Source of the DNA: Anadara kagoshimensis
Lineage: Eukaryota > Mollusca > Bivalvia > Arcoida > Arcidae
Length of the DNA: 64,000 bases
Direction: 5' to 3'
Assembly: GCA_021292105.1 (NCBI GenBank)
Contig: CM037874.1
Location: forward strand, 23,123,534 to 23,187,533
Position 1 is the stretch's first letter. Each line of letters begins with the position of its first letter. Positions 1 to 14,115 of the stretch are shown here, piece after piece. Below the pieces are notes generated by a model. It had not been told where the DNA came from. It was given only the letters and a program-made list of their open reading frames with translations, and made no database searches. Both the position numbers and the translations under genes were made by a program.

Positions 1-1167
1 TTCGCTGAAATTAAACGACAAAAACACTTTTTGTCTGTTCCATTTTTGAACTAAAATGTTATCATGCATACTACTAACACAGAAACAAAAATCAACTCTC
101 AACTAAAAAGTTTGATCATGCAAAAGATTATTTATTAAAATAAAAAGTATCTTTTTTCAACACTCCATCAGCTTGGTCGGCATCCAATCTCAATTTTTTA
201 ATTTGGAACAATTAAACCCCAATGAATATGCAGTAAAACCTGTATAAAAAGACTCAGTGCTCATTAAAGGATTTTTCCTTAAAGTTTATATGTAGGCGGT
301 CCCGATATAGCAGGGTTTACTGTATTCAACATAAACAATGGTTTTAACATCAATATCAGCAAATCTTCACAGAAAATTTTGCTGTACTCGCAGGTGTACC
401 TGTATTTGAACACAAAACTTACCGAGAATTCCATTCAGGTATGCTGTATATATGTTGTTCAACATGTTGACATCCATTTTTATATACATTCCAGTTTCCA
501 TAGAAATTTAAATATAAGTCCTTCTCCTATTGCTCACCTGGTCTATTTTACAATGGGGTTCGCTCTAGTGTACCATGTGATACCATATAACATTTCTACA
601 GAACAGTTATTTCCATTGGAGATGGAATCGCTTCAGGTCATGTTTTCCTGTGAAAATGACGTTACTCTGGGAAATTTCAAAGTAAATGTTTTCCAAAATG
701 TTCTGCACAAATGTTAAGGGGTATTGATCACATAGTACACTCCCAAACTTCATTATTCCACACTAAGATTATGCATGCAATTATTCACTATTCTTGCCAA
801 TATTACTTTTTTTCATATTATTGGAAATAATGAATCCATCTTTATGGGGGTTGACCATGACCAATATATTTAGTCTTATTTAGTTTTGAATAAATTCAGG
901 GCTACCTCTTCGACATTTATATTTTTTTCATACTGATCTTTCTAAATAAAACGTCTCAAGTCAGGTAACAGTATTTTATAATTTCTACTCAATTTTTTGA
1001 AAACATGGCCCCTGCTTTTTTCAAGGCCAGGGCCAGGATGACCTTGCCAACTGTTTCTGGATTGAACAAGAGACAATATGACAATATAACCCTGTAGGGA
1101 AACCATATCCACAAGTAAGGCTAGCCTAGATTTTGTTTCTATGGTCAGAAATTAAGGACAAATTAAT
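1..1167. other. AT-rich noncoding with a short MITE
   Basis: No coding evidence was found. A small TIR element is likely at 231-325: it starts CAGTAAAACCTG and ends CAGGGTTTACTG, with an internal block about 70 bp long. The 112-codon open frame at 379-717 has no recognisable motif or splice context. Confidence 0.5.
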
Positions 1168-1387
1168 TACTATAAACCAACTTTTATTCGCATACCATTA
1201 TTAACTTTCATGTTTCAGGACAAAATAATCGCGAAAGTTAATGGTTGCAAATTTTGTTTCCGAAAATGGTTTTATTAATACCAAATATTCAGCTAATTTC
1301 CATAATGTGAAAGTTAATAGTTGCAAAATGGTTTTAATAACAGAATCGCGAAAGTTAATATCCACGAATAAAAGTTGGTTTACAGTA
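1168..1387. mobile_element. MITE, copy 1 (TAAACCAACTTTTATT ends)
   Basis: A 220-bp element with terminal inverted repeats TATAAACCAACTTTTATTCG and CGAATAAAAGTTGGTTTACA. The interior has repeated GCGAAAGTTAAT motifs in both orientations. A second copy is at 5349-5562. Confidence 0.75.
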
Positions 1388-4240
1388 TCAGGATCATTTC
1401 TAATTCATAACATTATACTTCAGTGGTCTGACACTATAAAACTGATTTATTTGTTAGATAAAGAGATCCCATTATGAGCCTCCGATCAACATGAGGAAAT
1501 TCTGATCAAGTGGTCAGATATTTGTGTCTCAAACGAGACTCCACAGAGTTTAAGATAAAATTATTTCACCATGAGATAGGAATTTCCTTATCTCAATCTG
1601 AAACTCATAATTGATTCGTTTTCTCACATGAGGATTTAAATTTTTTCTCACATAAGGATTTTAATTACTATCTTACTACATGTAATATGAATAAATGTAG
1701 TCCCTGTTATACTGAGTTAGCCTATGTGGGGTGCAAAAGGAACCACCTATCCCATGAGATTGATCAGTTACAGATGTGAGAAATGACTGTACTGAGTAAT
1801 TAAAGTATTATATGCTAGGTAGGATTAATTCACTTATATAGAGACATCACCAGCTATGGGTGAGGGTTCTGATTTCTTTATCATGGCAAACATAAAGTGA
1901 CATGCCAACATTGTTTTGAAAGATCTCGTCTGAAGATACATTGACTTTCAATAAAATGAAGAAAGAGACATTTGCCAATAAAATGTCACATCATTGGCTG
2001 AAACAGCCTCTTAGAACAAAGAGCTGAACTTCTGGAAGGAAATATCTGAAAAAATTCTGAAAACACCTATTTTTGGCAATCAAATGAGACCAAGTTAATA
2101 TCTTTTGTCAAGGGTATGGAGAAATCTCATTAAGACCTCAGACTAAATCATTCTGGTGCTTTATTGGTGTTATATCTGATGATGTGAGGGTAGTATAGGC
2201 AAACAACATTGACCTGTCTGCTTGACCTTAAATTTAGATATTTATTATGGAAGAGAGCATTGATGTATAGGGATCACAAGCGTTATTTCGTTTACATAAT
2301 AGGAACACTGTTATCAGAGAGTAAACATGTGTTCTCAAGGAAAGGTCAAGCAGACAGGTCAATGTTATTTGCCTTTAAACACAAAATAAGTGATGAAAAC
2401 AAACAAATAAAAAATAAAATAAAAAGAAATAAAACTTTAATATAAAAAAGGATTTATTTGTGTTTGTAATAATTTATTTATTTCTAGAGGTACGGTTACC
2501 TAGGAGACAATAACAATATTACACCTGTCTGTACATAACAAAAACATAATAATAATAATCTTCACATATCTAGCTGTCTGGTATTAAATTGTGTATTAGA
2601 AAACACGAATCTTACTTTAAATATGTGTGTATGTTTATCTGGATTATGGAGCGATATTTTTTCCCATAAAACACTTCATGCCATGCCATTTTGTACCATA
2701 ACTTGAATTTTTGGTCCTGTACATTGGACATTTTCTATCCATACTTTTATTACAGTGAATTTCCTTTTACATTCAATTAGTTATTATAACTGACATAGGA
2801 TGTTATTTCAAAGATGTCCCCCAAGCAAACCCCAAGCATTTTTTCTCAAACATGTGCACCATTAAAATATGAAAAGCCAATAGTACATCTACTTTACCAA
2901 AAGATTGTCCCTGTTAAGTTTCAAAATACGTTAAATAGTTTTGGAGAAACATGACAAAATGCTGGCCAGTAGAAATGGAACAGACATTGTAAGTCTCCCC
3001 ACTACGACATTTTATGTTTTCAATTTTAAAAATAAGTTCTTTAGGATGTTGTATAAAATGTCCAATGTCTGGTACAAAATGTCTTGGACATGAGACTAAA
3101 CTTATGAACTGAGTAAAAAAATTCTCATGTTTTTTTTTAAAACTATTGCCTATTTTGCATTTTAGAGCCAGAACCAGATTATTATGATGAATCTCAGAGA
3201 ATTTATTCTTTGACTAATTCTTAAAATGGGGAAAAAGCATGCCACCACTTTCGAAAATCTATTGTTGATTGTAATTCAATCTTTACCCTTATCTTTTTAG
3301 CATATCCTCACACTAATTTTAAAATAGGCTTTACAGCAATTTAGTTTCTGTCTGAAAACGGTCACTAAAACCTTATAATAAAGCCTGAAATCATAGGAAT
3401 TGTTGTCAGTTTGTCCAATGAATCTGCAATACAAGAATTTTTCAAACTCTTGAATTTTTAAAATCTTCAAATCAAGTATTTGTAATTGAAAGCTCCCACA
3501 CATAGATTAAAACAAAAATTTGCCACTTAATATTTCTCATTTTTTTGCATAAACATAAATTTTTAATCAAAATTAGTAATTTTAACAAGATACATGTATA
3601 TGTAACTAGTTAACAAATTTCATGTAACAAAAGATATATTTTTATTTGAAAAAAAAATATTTTCATGTCAAAATTAATTATGAAATAATTTTTTTTGTTT
3701 ATAGACAACTTATTACATGAGTTTTAAAGTTTCATTAAAAAATTAAATTTGTAAAATATTAATTGATATTTTCTGATTACAGATTGTAGAATTATTAGAA
3801 CGCATATAAATAACAGAAAATCTCAAACATTGTACTATATCGTAGTAATGGTTTTAACCGAATCTTTAATGTTTACCATTGAAAATTATTTTGACTTTGA
3901 AAGTAGGTCAAGGTCAACAAATTCTACAAACTTGAAAGCGATTTGGCTAAAGAACATCAAATTTAAATTTTACTACAATTGGTTTACTAGTTCTGGATAT
4001 GAAGTTGAAAATGTGTAAAAAATTAAGAAAGGATAACACACAAATGATGTCGGCAGACAATACATGATAGAAATCGGTCACCAAGAGGTTTTTGCCCCTG
4101 TGACCGAAAATGTTTGTCTCAGCTGATCTAGAAAAGTTTGTATAAAAAAATCCAGAAAACAAAACAATACAAACATTTTATATACTAATTATATGTCATA
4201 AAAATATATTTCTGAAATTCAAAAATAATACAAGACCTCC
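1388..4240. other. AT-rich noncoding, nothing recognised
   Basis: No exon-like open frame with splice sites, RNA gene or mobile-element terminus was recognised. The short open frames here have no protein-like character. Confidence 0.4.
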
Positions 4241-4925
4241 TAGCCTAGAAACCATTGATCCTTATATGTAAACCAATGACTCTGATTTACAAACCAACAA
4301 TTTTCTAGTTTACAAATCACTGACTCGTATATGTAAACCAATACATCTCTGGTTTAAAAACCAATAAATCTCAGGTTTAGAAACCATTTACTCTGCTCTG
4401 TAAACCAGTAAGTCTTTTGTTTACAAATGAACAATTTTCTGGTTCAGAAACCATTGACTCCTGATCTATAAACCACTGACTCTCTGGTTTACAAACCAAC
4501 AATTTTCTGGTTTTCAAATAACTAACTTGTATATGTAAACCAATAAGTCTCTTGTTTACAAACCAATAAATCTCAGGTTTAGAAACCATTTACTCTGCTC
4601 TGTAAACCAGTAAGTCTAATGTTTACAAATTAACAATTTTCTGGTTCAGAAACCATTGACTCCTGATCTATAAACAACTGAGTCTCTGGTTTACAAGCTA
4701 ACAATTCTCTGGTTCAGAAACCACTGACTTCTGAATTATAAATTGCTGAGTCTCTGGTTCACAAACCATGATTCTCTCGTTGAGATTTTTTTCCTGGTTT
4801 CATAACCACTTAATTTTTGGCTTTAAAAACCATAAATTCTCTAATTCTGAAACCACAAATGCTCTGATTTAGAAACCACAAATTTTTTAATTCATAACAT
4901 GCATTTTGGTTTCTAAACCAAGTAC
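4240..4925. repeat. Degenerate minisatellite with TGGTTT...AAACCA palindromes
   Basis: About 30-bp degenerate units are built on 'ctggtttacaaaccaa', which is itself nearly palindromic. A higher-order duplication of about 202 bp is visible: the block 'aaaccatttactctgctctg' occurs at 4381 and 4583. A 70-codon open frame on the minus strand (4377-4589) is a by-product of the repeat. Confidence 0.8.
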
Positions 4926-5348
4926 ACTTCTTATTCTATAACCACAAACCAATCCTTTCATCCTTAATAATATAAAGTAAATTGTGTAGGTCTATCTCTA
5001 GAGCACCTGTCTATAATATGGAAAATTAACTGATTTAATTGGAAAAACACCATAAGGCATAACAATAATAGTATCTTGAAATTTACAGGCTTAACTAGTT
5101 CGGTTTAAGGTTTGTCCTATTTAGAGGTCTAAAAAAAGGAAGGAAGGAGTGTAGTAGTGAAATCTATTTTCCCATTCCTGGTAGCAAAAATCACTCACCA
5201 TTGCCTACTAATTTCTCAAAAATTCTTTCAAAACGTAACCTATCTTAGCACAATTGTGATTATAAAAATACTCTAAAAAGACTATATTTTCACAAATTTT
5301 GAAATTATCATAGCAAATTTGTAATTATAAAAAATACTTTAAAAAGGA

Positions 5349-5562
5349 CAACTGTAAACCAACTTTTTTCACGTTGGATTGACTTTCGCATGTTTTACAA
5401 GGACAAAATAATCGTGAAAGTTAATCGTCGCAAATTTGTTTCAAAAAAATGTTTTTATTAATGCCAAATATTCAGCTAATTTCCATATCCCGAAACTAAA
5501 TAGTGGTGAAATGGTTTTAATAAGAGAATCACTTATTGCAAATAAAAGTTGGTTTTAAAGTA
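5349..5562. mobile_element. MITE, copy 2 (TAAACCAACTTTT ends)
   Basis: About 214 bp, same family and orientation as 1168-1387. It shares the interior 'gacaaaataatcg', 'gccaaatattcagctaattt' and the end 'aataaaagttggttt'. Confidence 0.75.
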
Positions 5563-5817
5563 TATTTTCAAAAATTTTGGAAATTTGGCTACTGATGAAT
5601 TTAAATGTGTGGAAACCTAAGGAAGTGATATATGGTTAGAGTCTGACTAGATCAGATGAATATTGAACACTTGTGTCATTTAAAACTGAGAATTATCAAG
5701 GTAAGACCATGTTCACACCTTTATCCAACTCAAACAGAAATAGTTTGTATGTTAATCATTTTATATAACAAAATTCTATCAGAAATAATGATTATTAACA
5801 AGATTGTCAGAGTATGT

Positions 5818-5819
<2 letters not shown>

Positions 5820-5860
<41 letters not shown>
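5820..5860. repeat. (AC)n microsatellite
   Basis: An uninterrupted AC run of about 20 units. Confidence 0.95.
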
Positions 5861-5861
<1 letters not shown>

Positions 5862-6324
5862 AAAATCCATTTTCTCTTTCTGAATTTATGTCTGGATATC
5901 TTACTGCAATTTTGTAAATTAATCTACAGTTAAGTTTAAGACACAACAATATTTTATTTACTTCATAAATTGAACAGATATACTTCATATCATGATTTTT
6001 CTAAATTAAAACTCAAGATGCTCAAGAGCAATTTTATTAACATAAAATATTAACATTTTAAAAGTTATTTACAATTTTAATAAAATTCACTTTAGCTCAG
6101 TGACCAGTAATTTTTTTTTTACTTAAAATCATTATTTTTTTTGCACATGGATGAACAAAATCTCTGATTTGTTAAACATTTTCCTAGTATAAAATTTAAT
6201 ATTTTCCTGATCATATTTAAATTTATTTTTATGTAATAGTTAGAAGAAAATAGTTTTTATTTTTTATTTTAAGATTGAATCTGAATTACATAATCTGTAT
6301 GTAACCATGGTTACTTATTTAACC

Positions 6325-6492
6325 ATTGAACCAACTAGAAATGGCATTTATAGTGCTTTAACTTCCATTGCTGTGCAAACCAAACTATATGGTGAACCAA
6401 CTGAATAATATGCACTAGCATGTTATGGTTAGTTTACTTCGCACAGCAGGGGAAGTCCTAGTACCATAAACACCATTTCTAGACAGTTCAAT
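6325..6492. mobile_element. Foldback MITE
   Basis: An imperfect palindrome of about 168 bp. It starts ATTGAACCAACTAGAAATGG and ends CCATTTCTAGACAGTTCAAT, with paired inner segments GCTGTGC and GCACAGC. Confidence 0.6.
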
Positions 6493-9206
6493 AATTACAT
6501 TTATATTTTGCATTTCATTAAAATCTTTTTAAAGTATTTTTAATCCTGACTGAAATTTAAAACAATTCATCTTACAACATGCATGTCCAATTGCTGAAAG
6601 AGCCAATGAAGGATGTCACATGTATGTATACACGAATGACATCACATGATCAATGGTAATTATGGCTAAATAATTACATTGGGTCTCAAAAATTGAGTTT
6701 TATAGAACAAAAAGCAAAAAAAAAAAAAAAAAAAAAAAAAACTAACATTTTCTTTTATAATTTAGTTATGGTTTAACTCCTGGTAAATTTTATTAAAATT
6801 AATTGCTAGACACAGCGATTAAAAGATATATTATGCCCGAAAAAGTATTATTATTATATTACTCCTGAATTTATAATGGTACATTCCTGACATGCAACTC
6901 TAAGACTAACTCATTTGAAGATAGGGATGACAAAATGAAAAATATCTTTCTCTATTTTAATACTAGTCTACTACAAGATACAAACATAAAAATATTAATC
7001 TTACATATAGTGATATATGAAATGGTTTGTTTTTATTTTATATAAAAAAATCACTTAATCAACAGACAACAGTTTATGATAAATAACAATTAACATGATC
7101 TACAGGTGATTAATTACTTACACAGTTGTCTAGGAGAACTTAAGTCTACAGAATATTTACACAATTTTTAACAGTACTGAGCAATATAAAGAAGTCATGA
7201 AATAACACAAACAATTATAACTAGTCAAATGCATAGTCAAATAGATGAGAAAATAAATAGCAAACTTAAAAACAGCAGCACATCAAAAGACAGACAATCA
7301 GAAGTCTAAATTGTCTAACCATTCAGGTTAAAGTCTTGAGTTCACTACCCAACTACCCAGCTAATCAGAAGTGGTTTTTAAATCAAATGCCTAACTAGCC
7401 AATCAAAATCAATGAAAGTGTTTTTATCCAGCCAATCAAATGTGTTGTAAAATAATGACCAATCAGGAGGGTTCTTAGAGTTACATGTTTTAACACCAAT
7501 TTCACTAGTAAATATTTTTTTTACATTACTATAATGTGAAATGGAGACTAAACAATTCTACAAGGAAACATTTTTACAGAGGAATTCTTATAAAAAATCC
7601 TGCAATGAAAGAATTTAGAGGAGTTCTTTCGTGTTTAGTTTTAATTTTTTAAATACATATACAAGGATCTTATAAATTTTTAGATAAAATGTTAAACAGT
7701 GAAAAGATCAACGTTTACCAAGTAGTACTTCCCTATGCAGCCAATCACAAAACATGTCAAAGTTCAATAAACAGAACAGATCATTCCATTTTGTGATATA
7801 GGGTAAGGTGAAGTGTCTTCTCAGTGAACAATTCTTTGGAGCTTTCAAAGCCTGTAACTCTTATGTTAAAAAAGAACTTTTCTATTTTCTTAGGAATCAT
7901 GACTCGTCTTACAAGGAAAAATATAACTTTCATATTTTCTTAAATGGTTTAGTGAATAAAGCTTGTTAACTAAATTTAAAGCTTATTTCTACTATCAATG
8001 CATTCATTCACTCAGAAATGGAAAAAAATATCTATTGCACACGAGGAAACTGAGGGATTTTACGGTTTATTAATATGACTAAAGCACCCATATGATTAGT
8101 CACCAAATATGTTATTTTGGACAATTCCATTAAAATATTTAGGGGGTACTAAGTTATGGTTTCAAACTCAAACAAACAAAGGCTAGGGGATGTTAATTTT
8201 TTTAGTTGAGTTACATAATTATACAATTAAGTTAAGTATTAATATTTATAATTTTGTTAGAATATTGTTCTTTTTATTTCACAGTTGATAAATTATTGAC
8301 AACAGTTGAGCAAAGAATTTTATGTTGACTTTAGCCTGAGTAATTGTACAATATATGCAAATAAGTAAATAGTTATTTTATTCAATGCCAATATCTAAAA
8401 GATACAGAACAATGTCTTCTAATTCAAATGTAAGAATATAATACAAATAATTAAAAAACAAAGAACAATTTTACATAAGAAACAACAGCAAGAAGTGTTA
8501 CAAATTTAATTTTAGAAGACTCACTTTATCAATTTATCAAATAAAGAAATGACAAAGATTGCTCAGAAGGCTTACTGTCTCAATTTTAGTTGGAAATAAA
8601 AAAAAATTAAAAATACAAGGGCTGTTACATTTCAGAAGCCTGACTGTATCAATTTTACAAATATATAATTTTACATATATATAATTTTACATATATGTTA
8701 TGAAAACAAAAAAGATTTCTCAGAAGGCTCACTGTAAAACAAAGACTGTTATTAGTTATACATGTATTTTTGAAATCTCACTGTATCAAGTTTAGAAAAC
8801 TGTTTTCTTCAAAGTTCTTTTTGAACCGGACACTAAAAAATTTTACAGAAATTTTCGAAATAACTTTATTCAATCAACTGAAGGCTTTTGATATCCATAC
8901 TAAAATTTTTAGTGAAGGATGAAAACAAACTTATTTCCGAGAAATTTAAATAATTAAATAATTCTGAGAAGTGAGCCAGATTACGTGACTAGAGGCTTAT
9001 AGATATTTCTAATAAATTTAATAACAGAATAATTTACAAAATTTATACCCTTTATGATTTGTATATAAATCTATATCTTATTAAAGATTAAAACAAGAAT
9101 AAGACAATTCAATTCTAACATCACTGGCTTAATTTTGAAGTCAATCTTCTGTAATAAAAAATAATCAAACCTATGTACAATAATTTCAATGCCCAAGACA
9201 CTATAA
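6493..9206. other. AT-rich noncoding with poly(A) tract
   Basis: Contains a poly(A) run at about 6716-6740 and long AT-rich stretches. No coding or RNA gene evidence was seen. Confidence 0.4.
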
Positions 9207-9580
9207 GTTATACAGGGCTTTGGCAGGTTACACGGCCCCATGTACCCCGTCAAAGATTTATGTGTGGCTCAGGGTACATAAATCTTTGACGGGTACATGG
9301 GGCCGTGTAACCTGCCAAAGCCCTGTATAACGTTTTTGTCACCCTTCAAAGCGTAACCAGTTGAATCTTTTTAACTTCCATTTCGTATTTTGTGTGACTT
9401 GCGTACGTTGTCTCCATGTTTGTTTACTGTAACTAGACGTCAGCGATGTACCGAGTTACTTCCCTTTTACTGCTCAACGTCACGTGCGTTCATGTACCCC
9501 GGCAGATTTCCGAACATAGTTCCATGTACCCCGGCAAGTTAACCAATCGCTATGCGAGAAATTTCTTTGAAGGGTGACAA
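9207..9580. mobile_element. Foldback element with a near-perfect hairpin
   Basis: Positions 9207-9331 form a hairpin with arms of about 56 bp that differ by one base. The arms start GTTATACAGGGCTTTGG and end CCAAAGCCCTGTATAAC. A second, larger pair of ends, GTCACCCTTCAAAG (9337) and CTTTGAAGGGTGAC (9567), encloses a GC-richer middle with repeated CATGTACCCC motifs. No ORF is present. Confidence 0.75.
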
Positions 9581-9989
9581 ATTAGATTATTTTCAGAATT
9601 ATTATTTTTTTGGTCTATTTTATATAAATTATTTATTATTTGTTCATTAGCAGTTTGTCTATGTCTTATGACAGAATATGCATGTATATGCATCTATGTT
9701 TCCCGGTAACCATCTAACTTTCCAAGAAATTCTTTTAAAAAGGAACCACTTTAGTAAATTTGTGAAAAATACTTTAAAAAGGCTTTTATTTTCACAAATT
9801 TTGGAAATTGATCTTTTACTTATTTTGTGGAAACCTAGTGCATACACATATTTTTATATTTAAAATGTTTGGAGTTTTTTTTTAATTATTCACATAAGAA
9901 ATCATATAAATGATTAAATTCAAATAGCTTATCCTTGAAGCAAAATGTATTATTAGGTACATTCAAATACAGTAAGCCACTTTATATTG

Positions 9990-10310
9990 GCTCATACTTA
10001 GTTTAGCAATTACTTTACAAAAGGAATAAATCCAGTTTTATTTTAGGACACAAACACAAAGCTGCTAATACATAATTTTAGCACAGTTTTATTTTAGCAC
10101 ATCAACTCTTTGTTTCCATACAGAGTCACTGATACAGAATTTTAGCACATTTAATTTTAGCGAAAAATTATTTAATTGTTAAACAAAGTAGCAAAGTAGC
10201 TTTTACAAAATTTTAGCACAGTATTATTTTAGCGCACAAACTTTTCAATGTATAAAAATTAACTTTTACATAATTTTAGTACAGTATTATTCTAGCGGAA
10301 AGGACAGACT
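9990..10310. repeat. Degenerate tandem repeat with ATTTTAGCACAG motif
   Basis: The string 'attttagcacagt(t/a)ttattttagc' recurs about four times at 70-80 bp spacing. It may be the interior of a decayed MITE; no clear termini were found. Confidence 0.5.
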
Positions 10311-11254
10311 GCAAAACATGTTAAAATAAAACTGCTACTTAATATTTCCCATTTTACAGTATCCCTGGTCCTTTTTAATGATTATCTATTTAGCTGATGT
10401 GTAATGAAAGACAAGACAGCTTGGTCCCATGGATGATGATGATTTACATATGACAACATGAAGTGGAATTAATTAATTATGTATGAAATATCACACGTTT
10501 TCATTATGTTTATCAGTCATACCCATGGTAATATTATATTTTATTATTACATGACTCAATAATTAGGAAAGATAATTTTTTCAGCAGAATTTAATCTCAA
10601 GAATAAGATCATTTGATTCTGAGAAAAGAAGAAAGACACATCTTTTATTTGTTATAAGTCATTATATTGTTTAGAGATTTAACAAAAACTATTTTTGTTC
10701 AAACTTTTCGGTTTCAGAGATTCCTATGAATCTATCAAGTCTATCTAACGTGACTACTTTTTACAAAATCTGTGTACAGTATAACTGCTTTTATAACAAG
10801 TTATAACTGAAATTGAATGCCATTTCAAAAGTGTTCCCAAATGCACCCAAACATAGCCCTCTTGAAACCTCTCCATGTGCATGATCAAAATACAAATAGC
10901 CAATTGCACATTACTTCACCCAAAGATTATTCCTGTGAAGTTTCATAAATAGTTTTTGAGAAAAAGTGGAGGATAAAATGTTGACAGAAATAAATGGAGT
11001 AAACACTATATCCTCTCCCACCACTTTGTTTAGGGGACATAATTATAAACATCACACTTTAACTTTGTTTGTCATTTTACTTAGCATCGGAGTCAGCCCC
11101 AGATTGGAATTCTGCAATAAGTAGCAAAATTAAGCCAACTATTTTACAGGGCAACATTTCTGCTGCAGGGTGTTATAAAAGTAGCAAGGGGGTACTATTC
11201 AGATGTATGTATTGTCAAACACTTAAAAATGAGATGAATAGAGTTTTATTCTCT

Positions 11255-11517
11255 AGTCAAGGTTCTTTCACTTATATCAAGATGGCCATTTCAGGAATGG
11301 TTGAAGAAACCTGAGTGATTAGAGGGAACAACCAACTCATTTTTATGTAGTCAGTTCTGGGATAAAAAGAAAACCAGATTACCCAGAGAAAACAACTAAC
11401 AAATTTTCTCACACTAGAATCTGCCAGAGTGGGGTTTGAATTTTAACTAGGTGATGAGAGGTTAGGCGATGTTGATTCATAGCCTAAGCTTTAGATTACT
11501 CAGTCACTGAGGTCCAA
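11255..11517 (-). mobile_element. tRNA-derived SINE, family A
   Basis: Read on the minus strand, a tRNA-like head (A-box-like TGACTGAGTAATC, B-box-like stretch near 11440) is followed by a body containing 'cacactagaatctgcc' on the plus strand and 'tcaaggttctttcacttatat'. Related copies in the same orientation lie near 19890, 21620, 23925, 30520 and 30790. Confidence 0.6.
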
Positions 11518-12005
11518 AATATTTAAACTGAACAAATCCAAGATGATGTGTGTTATAACTAGGTTATACTGTACACATGTTTTGTATACCTATAACATTT
11601 TTGTGACCTATTTTATGTTTTGGCAAACAAACATGTTAACTTAAAGTTTCTGTGTTTTAGGTTTAAGTTCCATGCTTTAAAATAATAAAAAGTGAAACAA
11701 AAGTCTCAAAATATCCTCTAGTGAAGTGAAAAAAATAAAACTGAAAAAATAGATGTAAATAAGAATACAGTGATTGTACCACAAGTTAGTATGACTAATT
11801 TCAAGTACTTAGTATCTAGGGAGGTCACCATGAAATTTATATCAACAATATTTGTTGGAATCTGCTGGCTGGACCTTTTAAACTTATTTTGTTTTAAAAT
11901 TACCAATGTTGGTCACCATGGTGATTAAATCTTAGACCTTTATTAGTTAACAAAGATAATGACATCACACAAAATGAAAATACATGATTACACTCTCAGA
12001 TAAAC

Positions 12006-12033
12006 ACACACACACACCACACACACACACACT
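12006..12033. repeat. (AC)n microsatellite
   Basis: An AC run with one interruption. The flanks from 11518 to 13630 are AT-rich noncoding sequence, with a poly(A) tract at about 12879-12906. Confidence 0.85.
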
Positions 12034-12875
12034 ATTTTATATTAATATATATTGCACCTGTTTTAAACATAAAATGGGGACCTTTTTCTTTTAAGACAAA
12101 TCCCAACATTTTTCTCACAACTCAAAACAATTTTTATCTGTGACAAAACTTAATTTTTTCTAATGAATTCTAAATCTGTATTATGTCGGTTTTTATTACA
12201 AAAACATTCAAGCCTTTCTTTTATTTATACCGATAAATCAAATATTAAGCATAGAATGTACCAGATTTCATAAATCGGTGAATTTTCATGTTTATTTTCG
12301 CATAAATATGTAAGATTATTCAGATGCAAAAATAAAACAATCACAAATATTTTAAATTTAATGCGATTCATATACATTTGCACTGACTGGGCCCCCAACA
12401 ACGAGAAAATGAAAGTGCAAAATATACCAAAATGTCACTATTTGTGGAAAATAACTGACGCAGAATTTTCTTGATTTACTGCACCTATACATATCTTAAA
12501 TCTATAAACAATACTGTAATTTTTAATACCTATAAACATTTAGTAGAACTACTGCGCCTATAAGATGTAAAAAAAATCTAGGAAAAGCTTCATAAATACC
12601 TAACAAAGTCTCGTAATTTTAACTGTCAGTTTGAAAAGTTAGCATAAAAATAAATACTACAATCTTTTAAACTGTACAGTAAAACGTATCTTTAGAAAAA
12701 ACAAAAAGTACCTAAATGAGAAATAAAAGAAAAAGAAAAATGGATTATTCATTTTTGCGGAGGAAAAATAAAAATATAATGATAAATAAATAAATAATAA
12801 CAATAACTTGTAAGTTTTTTTTACATTTGGGGTCTCTAACTTATGTAGTTATACCTGGTAACAAAACATAATTTC

Positions 12876-12908
<33 letters not shown>

Positions 12909-13633
12909 TATAATTTTTGACAATCTTCAATACAAAAATGAAGACTAATTAATTGAATAAATATAGTAAATACAAACTTTAAAATAAAAAAATCAAATTA
13001 AAAGTCTAATTATTTTCTGAAATTTAAAAAAATATAATTTTTCAAGATGCTTGAAAAAACTTTTAATCGTCTCATAATTAAAGACGATATTGCTTTGTTT
13101 TTTTATACAAAGGGAGGTAAATCCAGTCATTGATCCATTATGGATTTACATTAAATTAAAAGTTGGAATAAAAAACAATGTATATGGAATCATTGAGTAT
13201 ATGCGATAATTATTGAAAATAGAAAAATAAAATAAATCAAGTTAAAATGTTTGTTTATTGTTTATTGTTAAATTAAGGGAGGTAAATATTGTTATTTAAG
13301 GGGAAATAACTAATTAATTTTTCAAAATGCCGATTTTAGGAAAATAAAGGAAAAATAAAGTTAAATAATGCCTTTAACTGATAAATAAAAAAAAATCCCC
13401 AAAATTTCTCTTTCAAAGTCTTGAGTGTGGTTATCGTAAGAAAATTATATTATGTAATATTTTACTTGAAAAAGTCAGTCACATAAGAGGGGCTTATTCT
13501 GTGTGATCATTAATAATTAAGACAGAAGAATCTGAAAAGTAAAAATTAATGACCTGACCTGATAACACATGATTAATACGTGATTACCTTTATAGTGTTG
13601 AGTAAAATATCTAAAATAACCTCCAGAAGGTTT

Positions 13634-13710
13634 GAAAATAATATCAGGCTATATCCGAGGCACATATGTATGAATATAAACAGAGGCACATATGTATGAA
13701 TATAAACAAA
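13634..13710. repeat. 27-bp tandem duplication
   Basis: Two copies of 'gaggcacatatgtatgaata' plus flank, adjacent. The region from here to 14115 is probably syntaxin 3' UTR or downstream flank, with no other feature seen. Confidence 0.8.
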
Positions 13711-14115
13711 GATTATTTTGTATATCAGACAATGTTAAAATAAAACAAATTTTTCTTATTTTACTAAAAACTAACTTAAATTATTCCTGCACTGTCTTAA
13801 TCTTCGTCTATCCATCTTACAAATCGAAACTCAAAACGAAATTTAGAATTCCAATATACCTCGACAGAGACACACTCTATCTCTATATAAGTTTAAAAGA
13901 AGGGGGTTAATTGCTGAAGTCAAATAAATATAGCTTTCACTTAAAACGTCAATATAACATAACATGTCTTTACAGTCACAGATAATCCCAACTCACAGAT
14001 GAAGCTTCCTATCAACACTGACAACATCTACTACAGCTTGGTCACCGAGCTACTTGGACCATGTTTCCATTATGGTAACCATGGCAACTGGAATGTTTAT
14101 CTATGCGTCCATCAA

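Noticed and set aside
379-717. 112-codon open frame on the plus strand
   Set aside because: No domain, no splice context, residue composition typical of AT-rich random frames.
4377-4589. 70-codon frame rich in WFVNKRL-like repeats
   Set aside because: It is a translation of the minisatellite at 4240-4925 and has no independent support.
11069-11314. 81-codon plus-strand frame with Cys residues
   Set aside because: It overlaps a SINE on the other strand and has no splice or domain support.
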